64,000 nt of DNA, taken from Microbacterium sp. C5A9 (GTDB lineage Bacteria > Actinomycetota > Actinomycetes > Actinomycetales > Microbacteriaceae). Below the pieces are notes generated by a model that made no database searches, was not told where the DNA came from, and saw nothing but the letters and a program-made list of their open reading frames with translations. Position numbers and translations under genes: made by a program. Where the stretch lies: assembly GCF_022627955.1 (NCBI RefSeq), contig NZ_JABXGD010000002.1, forward strand, positions 1 to 64,000. Reading direction: 5' to 3'. Below are positions 58,152-64,000 of this stretch, in pieces; position 1 is the first letter of the stretch; each line of letters starts with the position of its first letter.

Positions 58152-59219
58152 TCGGCCGGGGGACTGCTCCGCCTTGTCGGCGAAGGTCTGCAGCAGCCTC
58201 TGGAGTGAGTCGAGACGGGCGAGCGCGGTCTCGCTCAGCTCGCCCCGTTCGGCGGCCTCGATCAGGGCGCAGTCGGGAGCATCCGACAGATGCGTGCATC
58301 CGCGCGGGCAGTCCTCGGCGATCTCGGCGAGCTCGGTGAACGCCGCGAGGATGTTCTCGGGCTGCACGTGGCCGAGCCCGAACGAACGCACGCCAGGCGT
58401 GTCGATCACCCATCCGGCGCCCTCAGGGCCCTCGTAGCGCAGTGAGACGGTCGACGATGACGTGTGTCGGCCGCGCCCCGTCACCTGGTTCACGTGTCCC
58501 GTGGCGCGAAGTGCGCTCGGCACGAGCGCATTGACGAGCGTCGACTTGCCCACGCCGGAGTGTCCGACGAACACGGTCGAATGTCCCACGAGCGCGGCAC
58601 CGATCTCGTCGACCGGCATCTCGTCCTGCGCGCTCGTGAAGACGCGGAGATCGAGTCCGTCGAAGTGTGAGAGGAACTCGCTCGGATCGGCCAGGTCGGT
58701 CTTCGTGACCACGAGGAGCGGACGGATGCCGGCATCCAGCGCGGCGACCAGATAGCGGTCCACGAGCCGCGCGCGCGGTTCGGGATCGGCTGCGGCGACC
58801 ACGACCAGCATCTGATCGGCGTTCGCGACGATGACACGCTCGACCTGATCGGTGTCGTCGGCGCTGCGTCGCAGCAGCGACGTGCGCTCGACGATCCCGA
58901 CGATGCGCGCCAACGTGCCCTCGTCGCCGGAGGTGTCACCGACCACCCGCGCGCGATCGCCGGTGACGATCGGGGTACGGCGGAGTTCGCGTGCACGGGT
59001 CGTGGTGATCGCGTGCTCCTCGGGGGTGTCCTCGTCGAGCAGCACCGAGTACCGACCTCGGTCGACCCCGAGGACCCTTCCGATCTGAGCATCCTCGTGC
59101 GCCGGGCGTCGCTTGGTCCTCGGCCGATTGGCCTTGGGGTTGGGGCGGGTGCGGAAGCTGCTCTCGTCGTAGGACTCGAAGTCGTCGTCGAGGTCGTCGG
59201 AGTCGTCGAGCCAGCTCAC
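58149..59219 (-). CDS. rsgA: Small-ribosomal-subunit GTPase RsgA
   Basis: Circularly permuted GTPase of 356 residues that helps mature the 30S subunit. An acidic and basic N-terminal extension of about 45 residues precedes the OB fold. The G4-like VVTKTDLADPSEF comes before the P-loop VFVGHSGVGKSTLVNAL and the G3 VIDTPGVRSF, the permuted order typical of RsgA. The zinc motif C-x4-5-C-x-H-x-C appears in EDCPRGCTHLSDAPDCAL. The GTG start at 59219 overlaps the aroA stop (GTGA). Confidence 0.94.
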   Translation of the reverse strand: MSWLDDSDDLDDDFESYDESSFRTRPNPKANRPRTKRRPAHEDAQIGRVLGVDRGRYSVLLDEDTPEEHAITTTRARELRRTPIVTGDRARVVGDTSGDEGTLARIVGIVERTSLLRRSADDTDQVERVIVANADQMLVVVAAADPEPRARLVDRYLVAALDAGIRPLLVVTKTDLADPSEFLSHFDGLDLRVFTSAQDEMPVDEIGAALVGHSTVFVGHSGVGKSTLVNALVPSALRATGHVNQVTGRGRHTSSSTVSLRYEGPEGAGWVIDTPGVRSFGLGHVQPENILAAFTELAEIAEDCPRGCTHLSDAPDCALIEAAERGELSETALARLDSLQRLLQTFADKAEQSPGR

Positions 59220-60541
59220 GCGGATTCGCCCCGCAGCATGCGCTCCCACAGCAGCGTGAACTCCGGGAGGGTCTTCGCCGTCGTGCCGATGTCGTCGATC
59301 TCGACGCCGGGGACGCGGAGCCCGATCAGGGCTCCGGTGGTCGCCATGCGGTGATCGTGGTACGCCGCCCAGGACCCGCCGTGCAGCGGACGCGGGATGA
59401 TGCGCAGACCGTCCGGCAGCTCCTCGGCTTCGCCGCCGAGCGCACGGATGTCGCTGATGAGGGCTGCGATGCGGTCGGTCTCGTGGAGGCGGATGTGTCC
59501 GATGCCGCGGATCGTCGTCGGTCCGGAGGCGAATGCCGCCAGGCCGACCAGGGTCGGCGTCAGCTCGCTCGCGGCGGACAGATCGAGGTCGAGTCCGCGG
59601 ATCTCGGTTCCCGCCTTCACGGTGAGGATGCCGCTGTGACGTCCGACGTGAGCGCCCATCGCCTGCAGGATCTCGGGCAGGAGCGCGCCGGGCTGCGTCG
59701 AGTGCACGGGCCAGCCGGGGATCGACACGGAGCCCCCGGTGACCAGTGCCGCGGCGAGGAACGGCGCGGCGTTCGAGAGATCAGGCTCGATGTGGATCTC
59801 CTTCGCGCGCGGCACCCCCGCCTCGACGAGCCACTCTCCGGCGGCCGGACGCTCGATGCGGATGCCTCGACGGCTCAGGGCCTCGATCGTCATGTCGATG
59901 TGCGGGAGGCTCGGAAGCCGCTCTCCGGTGTGCACGAGGTGGAGCCCCACATCGAACCGAGGTGCTGCGAGGAGCAGTCCCGAGACGAACTGGCTCGACG
60001 CGGAGGCGTCGATCTCGACACGTCCCCCACGGATGCGACCGTGGCCCCGGATCGTGAAGGGCAGCGCCCACGTCCCTTCGTCGTCGATGTCGACGCCGAG
60101 GTCGCGCAGCGCGCTGATGAGGCCGCCCATCGGGCGATGCAGGGCGGTCTCGTGTGCGGTGAGATGGACATCGCGCTGCGCCAGCCCCGCGAGCGGAGCG
60201 ATGAAGCGCATCACGGTGCCGGCCTGGCCGCAGTCGACCGTGGTGCCACCCTCGAGTCGCGCGGGCGTCACGACGAGGTCGGGGCCGAACTCGCCCTCGC
60301 CGTCGACCTCCTCGACAGCCACTCCGAGAGCCCGCAGCGCGTCGACCATACGACGCGAGTCGTCGGAGTGCAGAGGCGCGATCAGACGCCCCGGTCCGTC
60401 CGCGATGGCAGCGATGATGAGTTCGCGATTGGTGAGGGACTTCGACCCCGGAATCGTCACGGTGGCGCGCACGGCGACGGAGGTCGTCGGCGCCACGTAG
60501 GCGCCCTGGACAGGGGAGGGGGAATACCTGTTGGCGCTCAT
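59216..60541 (-). CDS. aroA: 3-phosphoshikimate 1-carboxyvinyltransferase (EPSP synthase)
   Basis: Shikimate-pathway enzyme joining shikimate-3-phosphate and phosphoenolpyruvate; 441 residues. Motifs are [17 protein letters not shown] (Lys of the active site), [32 protein letters not shown] and [10 protein letters not shown] near the C-terminus, with [13 protein letters not shown] following. The ATG at 60541 is preferred because a SigH-type promoter and the start of the family's conserved region lie there; a longer frame would run through sigH's leader. It is coupled to rsgA downstream and diverges from sigH. Confidence 0.95.
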   Translation of the reverse strand: MSANRYSPSPVQGAYVAPTTSVAVRATVTIPGSKSLTNRELIIAAIADGPGRLIAPLHSDDSRRMVDALRALGVAVEEVDGEGEFGPDLVVTPARLEGGTTVDCGQAGTVMRFIAPLAGLAQRDVHLTAHETALHRPMGGLISALRDLGVDIDDEGTWALPFTIRGHGRIRGGRVEIDASASSQFVSGLLLAAPRFDVGLHLVHTGERLPSLPHIDMTIEALSRRGIRIERPAAGEWLVEAGVPRAKEIHIEPDLSNAAPFLAAALVTGGSVSIPGWPVHSTQPGALLPEILQAMGAHVGRHSGILTVKAGTEIRGLDLDLSAASELTPTLVGLAAFASGPTTIRGIGHIRLHETDRIAALISDIRALGGEAEELPDGLRIIPRPLHGGSWAAYHDHRMATTGALIGLRVPGVEIDDIGTTAKTLPEFTLLWERMLRGESA

Positions 60542-60546
60542 CGGTT
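60520..60546 (+). promoter_or_regulatory. ECF (SigH/SigR-type) promoter for sigH: GGGAATA-N16-GGTT
   Basis: GGGAATA at 60520-60526 and GGTT at 60543-60546, 16 nt apart, match the SigH/SigR consensus (GGGAAYA-N16/17-CGTT) except for one base. It overlaps the first codons of aroA on the other strand. Transcription would begin near 60553, giving a leader of about 59 nt before the Shine-Dalgarno start of sigH. This implies autoregulation. Confidence 0.6.
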
Positions 60547-60549
60547 CCC

Positions 60550-60555
60550 ACCTTA
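60550..60555 (-). promoter_or_regulatory. -10 element (TAAGGT) for aroA
   Basis: Minus-strand hexamer ending 8 nt before the aroA ATG, immediately downstream of the ECF promoter for sigH on the opposite strand. Confidence 0.4.
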
Positions 60556-60611
60556 GTAAACGCGAGTCGTCGCCTGACCGAATGGCGCGGACTCGACGAG
60601 GAGGAGAGAGC

Positions 60612-61274
60612 ATGCTCGGCACGCTGGAACGCGAGTTCACAGACGTCGTCGGCCTAGACTGGCCGGTGATGGATGACACCGCAACCGCAGACACGGTCAG
60701 CGACCCTCGACGCGAATTCGAGGAGCAGGCGATCCCCTTCATGGATCAGCTGTACGCCGCCGCCATGCGCATGACCCGAAACCCCTCCGACGCCGCGGAT
60801 CTCGTACAGGAGACCTTCGTGAAGGCGTACGGCTCGTGGTCGACCTTCGCGCAGGGCACGAACCTCAAGGCGTGGCTCTACCGGATCCTCACCAACACGT
60901 ACATCAACATCTACCGCAAGAAGCAGCGGGAGCCCTTCCAGGGGACGATCGACGAACTCGAGGACTGGCAGCTGGGCGGTGCGGAGTCGACGACGGCCTC
61001 GCACGGACGTTCGGCCGAAGCCGAGGCGATCGATCACATGCCCGCATCCGTCGTCAAGGACGCGCTGCAGGCCGTGCCGGAGGACTTCCGTCTCGCGGTC
61101 TACCTCGCCGACGTCGAGGGGTTCGCTTACCAGGAGATCGCGGACATCATGAAGACACCCATCGGCACCGTGATGAGCCGCCTGCATCGAGGCAGGCGGA
61201 TGCTGCGGGAGCTGCTGGCCGACTACGCCGCGGAGCGGGGAATCTCCGCGGCCGACCCGAGGAGCAGGAAATGA
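60612..61274 (+). CDS. sigH: ECF sigma factor SigH (SigR family)
   Basis: Group-4 sigma factor of 220 residues for thiol-oxidative and heat stress. Region 2 shows [31 protein letters not shown] and [25 protein letters not shown]; region 4 shows [48 protein letters not shown] in conserved pieces. GAGGAGGAGAG precedes the ATG at 60612. A second in-frame ATG at 60669 lies 8 nt after a TAGACT -10 and would give a 201-residue form; conservation with relatives begins just after it. The TGA overlaps the anti-sigma gene's ATG. Confidence 0.95.
   Translation: MLGTLEREFTDVVGLDWPVMDDTATADTVSDPRREFEEQAIPFMDQLYAAAMRMTRNPSDAADLVQETFVKAYGSWSTFAQGTNLKAWLYRILTNTYINIYRKKQREPFQGTIDELEDWQLGGAESTTASHGRSAEAEAIDHMPASVVKDALQAVPEDFRLAVYLADVEGFAYQEIADIMKTPIGTVMSRLHRGRRMLRELLADYAAERGISAADPRSRK
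60655..60660 (+). promoter_or_regulatory. Internal -10 element (TAGACT) for a shorter SigH
   Basis: Hexamer within the first codons of sigH, ending 8 nt before an in-frame ATG at 60669; would give a leaderless housekeeping transcript for a protein 19 residues shorter. Confidence 0.45.
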
Positions 61275-61516
61275 CCGACTGCGGCTGCGACAAAGCCCGC
61301 AAGGACCTGGAGGAGTACCTCCGCAACGAAGTGTGCAACACCGAGCACACCGAGATCCGCGAGCACCTGGAGAACTGCCCGTCGTGTCGTGACGAGGCTC
61401 TCGTCGCGACGACTCTGACGGAGGTCGTCGCACGTGCGTGCAAGGAGACCGCTCCGGAGGAGCTGCGCGACCAGGTGTTCGCACGTCTGCGCGAAGTCCA
61501 GGCCGCCCAGCACTGA
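61271..61516 (+). CDS. rshA: Zinc anti-sigma factor of the RsrA/RshA family
   Basis: An 81-residue mycothiol-system type anti-sigma factor that holds SigH inactive until its thiols are oxidised. The zinc-binding set is C6, H32, C36 and C39, with the hallmark H-x3-C-x2-C in [13 protein letters not shown] and the same 26-residue spacing from the first Cys to the His as in Streptomyces RsrA. Additional Cys at 4, 22 and 57 could join disulfide exchange. ATGA overlap with sigH secures stoichiometric synthesis. Confidence 0.94.
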   Translation: MTDCGCDKARKDLEEYLRNEVCNTEHTEIREHLENCPSCRDEALVATTLTEVVARACKETAPEELRDQVFARLREVQAAQH

Positions 61517-61544
61517 GGGTCGAGCCGGGGTTCGCAGCTGCCCG

Positions 61545-61550
61545 TAGGGT
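61545..61550 (+). promoter_or_regulatory. -10 element (TAGGGT) for the Eis-like gene
   Basis: Ends 6 nt before the ATG at 61557; leaderless transcription independent of sigH-rshA. Confidence 0.5.
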
Positions 61551-61556
61551 GGTTGC

Positions 61557-62867
61557 ATGACGGTCATCGATTCACGCGACATCCCTGCCGACCCCGAGTC
61601 AACCGAGCGTCTCGCCGCCGGATCGCTGACCTATCGCGTCGTCGACGGGTCGGATGCCGCTCGGGCTGAGCTCTTCCAGCGCGCGACCACCCGAGGATTC
61701 CTCGGCGCGGAGCCGTCGGCGGAGGAGTTGGCGTTCGGGCAGGAGACCTTCGACGCCCGTAGGAACACGGGCGTCTACGACACCCCTGAAGCCGACACGA
61801 TGCCGGTCGCGACCATCGACTCGTGGGTGACTCCGGTGACGCTTCCCGGCGGCGGAGAACTGCCGATGTGGGCGATCAGCGGTGTCACCGTCTCGGCGAC
61901 GCATCGGCGCCGGGGGATCGCCAGGGCCCTCCTCGAAGGCGAGCTGCGCTCCGCTGTCGCCGCGGGTGTGCCCATCGCCGGTCTCACGGTGTCCGAGGCC
62001 ACGATCTACGGCCGGTACGGCTTCGGCTCGGCACTGCCCATGGCGAAGTTCACGGTGGACACGCGACGTGCCGGATGGGCGGGTCCCGCGGTCGACGGGC
62101 GTGTCGAGTACGTCGATCGGGATGCCCTCGCCGCGGCACTCGGAACCGTCCATGAGCGCGCGCGCAGTAGCCGTTCCGGGCAGATCCCCGGCTGGCCGTC
62201 GCGGTGGACGGGGGTTGCGGGGCTCGCGCCGGGGAGCACGGACGGCGCCAAGGTGCGCGGCATCCGCTTCATCGATCGGGACGGAGAAGTGCGCGGCGCG
62301 ATGGCGATCACCCTGCGCGACGCCAGCGGATCGTTCCGCTTCACCCTCGACGTCCGCCTCCTCGTCGCGGAGACCGCGGAGGCGACGGCCGCGCTCTGGC
62401 GGTTCGCTCTGCAGCACGACCTCGTCGACGAGGTCACCGCGGATCTCCGGCCGCTGGACGACGCTCTTCCCTGGCTCGTGCGCGACCCGCGAGGTGTGAC
62501 GCAGACCGTGCACGACCATGGCTGGCTGCGGATCCTCGACATCTCGGCCGCGCTCACCGCGAGGAGATACTCCGCGCCGCTCGACGTGGTCATCCGCGTC
62601 GGCGACCCGCTCGGCTTCACCGCGGGCGACTGGCGTCTGCGCGTGGACGCTCAGGGCGCATCGACGCTCGAGGCGGCGGACATCGCAGACGGCGCGGATG
62701 TGGATGCCGAGCTCGATGTCTCGGCCCTGTCGATCCTCTATGCCGGGGGAGTGCGTGCCACGTCGCTGCATGGAGCAGGACGCATCGTCGCCGCCCCCGA
62801 TGTCGTCGAGGCTCTGGACCGCGCGTTCGTCTCGTTCCCTGCGCCGGCGCTCGACATCTGGTACTGA
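61557..62867 (+). CDS. Eis-like GNAT N-acetyltransferase
   Basis: A 436-residue protein of the Eis family: two GNAT-like domains and a C-terminal sterol-carrier-protein-like domain. The acetyl-CoA site is ISGVTVSATHRRRGIARALLEGEL (R/Q-x-x-G-x-G/A pattern), and SEATIYGRYGFG contains the Tyr that acts as general acid in Eis. The C-terminus ends DIWY with a free carboxylate positioned as in Eis. Mycobacterial Eis acetylates aminoglycosides and other amines at several positions; the substrate here is unknown. A very long hairpin follows. Confidence 0.88.
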   Translation: MTVIDSRDIPADPESTERLAAGSLTYRVVDGSDAARAELFQRATTRGFLGAEPSAEELAFGQETFDARRNTGVYDTPEADTMPVATIDSWVTPVTLPGGGELPMWAISGVTVSATHRRRGIARALLEGELRSAVAAGVPIAGLTVSEATIYGRYGFGSALPMAKFTVDTRRAGWAGPAVDGRVEYVDRDALAAALGTVHERARSSRSGQIPGWPSRWTGVAGLAPGSTDGAKVRGIRFIDRDGEVRGAMAITLRDASGSFRFTLDVRLLVAETAEATAALWRFALQHDLVDEVTADLRPLDDALPWLVRDPRGVTQTVHDHGWLRILDISAALTARRYSAPLDVVIRVGDPLGFTAGDWRLRVDAQGASTLEAADIADGADVDAELDVSALSILYAGGVRATSLHGAGRIVAAPDVVEALDRAFVSFPAPALDIWY

Positions 62868-62896
62868 GCGGTCTGCGCCCCGGCATCGCGGCGCAC

Positions 62897-62946
62897 AGAC
62901 GAGAGAGGGAGCCTCGACGATCTCGTCGAGGCTCCCTCTCTCGTCT
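62897..62946. terminator. Bidirectional hairpin between the Eis-like gene and kgd
   Basis: Perfect 24-bp stem (arms 62897-62920 and 62923-62946) with only two unpaired bases, between convergent genes. The longest perfect hairpin in the window. Confidence 0.88.
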
Positions 62947-62957
62947 GGCGGTGTCGT

Positions 62958-64000
62958 TCAGCCGATGGTGAGCGCGTCGCGGAGCAGCTTCGCCTGCTCG
63001 GCGGCGTGCACCTTCGACGAACCGGTCGCTGGCGATGCGGAGGCCGGCCGCGACACGGGACGGAAGGTGCGGTCGCCCGGGACATCGGCGAAGGCGAGTG
63101 CCAGGAACGGCCATGCTCCCTGGTTCTCCGGCTCCTCCTGCACCCACACGAGCTCGGCGTTCGGGTACGAGTCGGTGATCGCCTTCAAGCCGTCGATCGG
63201 GGTCGGGTACAGCTGCTCGAGCCGGACCAGCGCGACCTCGGGGTTCGGGTTCTTCTCGAGCTCAGCCTTGAGATCCCAGTGGACCTTGCCCGAGTGCACG
63301 AGCACGCGCTTGACGGCGTTGCGGTCGAGACCGCGGCCGTCATCGATCACGGGCTCGAAGCGGCCCTGCGTGAACGCCTCGACCGGGCTCGTCGCACCGC
63401 GAAGGCGCAGCATCGCCTTGGGGGTGAAGACGATGAGCGGCTTGCGCGGGCGCGCGTACGCCTGGCGTCGCAGCAGGTGGAAGTAGGACGCCGGGGTCGA
63501 CGGCCGCGCGACGATCATGTTGTCCTGCGCGCACATCTGCAGGAAGCGCTCGATGCGCGACGAGGAGTGATCCGGTCCCTGGCCCTCGTAGCCGTGGGGG
63601 AGGAGCAGCGTGACGCTCGACTGCTGTCCCCACTTCTGCTCGGCCGCCGAGATGTACTCGTCGATGACCGACTGGGCGCCGTTGACGAAGTCGCCGAACT
63701 GGGCCTCCCACAGCACGAGCGCCTCCGGGGCCTCGACCGAGTATCCGTACTCGAAGCCGAGCGCCGCGTACTCGCTCAGGAGCGAGTCGTAGACGAAGAA
63801 GCGACCCTGGGACTCGGAGAGGTTCGACAGCGGCAGCCACTCCTGGCCGTTCGCGCGGTCGTGCAGGGTCGCGTGGCGCTGCACGAAGGTGCCGCGTCGC
63901 GAGTCCTGCCCGGCGAGGCGCACGGGTGTGCCCTCGACGAGCAGGGAGCCGAAGGCGAGAAGCTCTCCGAAACCCCAGTCGATGTTGCCGTTGCGGCTCA
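62958..64000 (-). CDS. kgd: Multifunctional 2-oxoglutarate decarboxylase/dehydrogenase, C-terminal part
   Basis: The C-terminal 347 residues of the E1-type thiamine-diphosphate enzyme of the TCA cycle; the 5' part continues past the window edge. Seen are NIDWGFGELLAFGSLLVEG, RLAGQDSRRGTFVQRH, WLPLSNL, FFVYDSLLSEYAALGFEYGYS, EALVLWEAQFGDFVNGAQ (transketolase pyrimidine domain), TLLLPHGYEGQGPDHSSSRIERFLQ, and RPRKPLIVFTPKAMLR, VLVHSGKVHWDLK, VWVQEEPENQGAW. Actinobacterial members (Kgd/OdhA) carry an N-terminal acyltransferase domain too, which lies outside the window. Confidence 0.95.
   Translation of the reverse strand, partial: SRNGNIDWGFGELLAFGSLLVEGTPVRLAGQDSRRGTFVQRHATLHDRANGQEWLPLSNLSESQGRFFVYDSLLSEYAALGFEYGYSVEAPEALVLWEAQFGDFVNGAQSVIDEYISAAEQKWGQQSSVTLLLPHGYEGQGPDHSSSRIERFLQMCAQDNMIVARPSTPASYFHLLRRQAYARPRKPLIVFTPKAMLRLRGATSPVEAFTQGRFEPVIDDGRGLDRNAVKRVLVHSGKVHWDLKAELEKNPNPEVALVRLEQLYPTPIDGLKAITDSYPNAELVWVQEEPENQGAWPFLALAFADVPGDRTFRPVSRPASASPATGSSKVHAAEQAKLLRDALTIG

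Overview
The window is a high-GC chromosomal segment of an actinobacterium. Actinobacterial markers (two WhiB proteins, MtrA-MtrB-LpqB, PdtaS, SigH/anti-sigma, Rv3235-type, DUF3499 and DUF5719 proteins, long HPF) together with protein style suggest Microbacteriaceae, most likely Microbacterium or a close relative. The genus is inferred; no rRNA is present. Coding density is very high, no gap without a gene exceeds about 250 bases, and I see no tRNA, rRNA, IS element, prophage or CRISPR array.

Positions 1-25317 are a cell-envelope polysaccharide locus. It holds GT2 glycosyltransferases, a Wzx-type flippase, a DPM1-like transferase with a DUF2304 partner, a secreted muralytic-like protein with seven sequence repeats, and dTDP-rhamnose synthesis (rmlA, rmlB, an rmlC-rmlD fusion). 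Three acyltransferase-3 proteins follow (two with SGNH domains), then UDP-galactofuranose synthesis (glf), GlfT2- and GlfT1-like galactofuranosyltransferases, a two-component ABC polysaccharide exporter, and two adjacent O-antigen-ligase-like polymerases/ligases. Together these look able to make, O-acylate, export and attach a rhamnose- and galactofuranose-containing wall glycan.

Positions 25405-34161 carry manA, a WhiB2-type regulator, a very large membrane protein with a degenerate GT2 head, DUF5719, a zincin-like family protein and DUF3499, in an order recalling the mycobacterial manA-whiB2 neighbourhood. RDD and SpoIIM-family genes start back to back on one CATG and lead into a conserved but poorly characterised membrane island (DUF58, MoxR AAA+ ATPase, DUF4350, DUF4129, and a multipass protein with a Pro/Tyr/Gln repeat tail; 34198-39878).

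Positions 39975-50648 are the core run mtrA-mtrB-lpqB-comF-hpf, then (minus strand) a coiled-coil Gly/Trp-tailed protein and a PadR regulator, then secA. Positions 50716-55206 hold an alanine-type aminotransferase, an orphan CpaE/TadZ-like ATPase with a SAF-domain partner, an excisionase-like HTH protein, an unknown 201-residue protein and an Rv3235 homologue. Positions 55231-64000 hold pdtaS, whiB1, a small membrane protein, bcp, rsgA, aroA, sigH with its zinc anti-sigma factor, an Eis-like acetyltransferase, and the C-terminal part of the 2-oxoglutarate decarboxylase/dehydrogenase (kgd).

A recurring feature is a TANNNT -10 hexamer ending 6-9 nt before the start codon, implying many leaderless mRNAs. 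Intergenic terminators are long, nearly loop-less perfect hairpins. The most interesting regulatory arrangement is at sigH, where an ECF-type autoregulatory promoter precedes a Shine-Dalgarno start and a housekeeping -10 precedes a second in-frame start 57 nt downstream.
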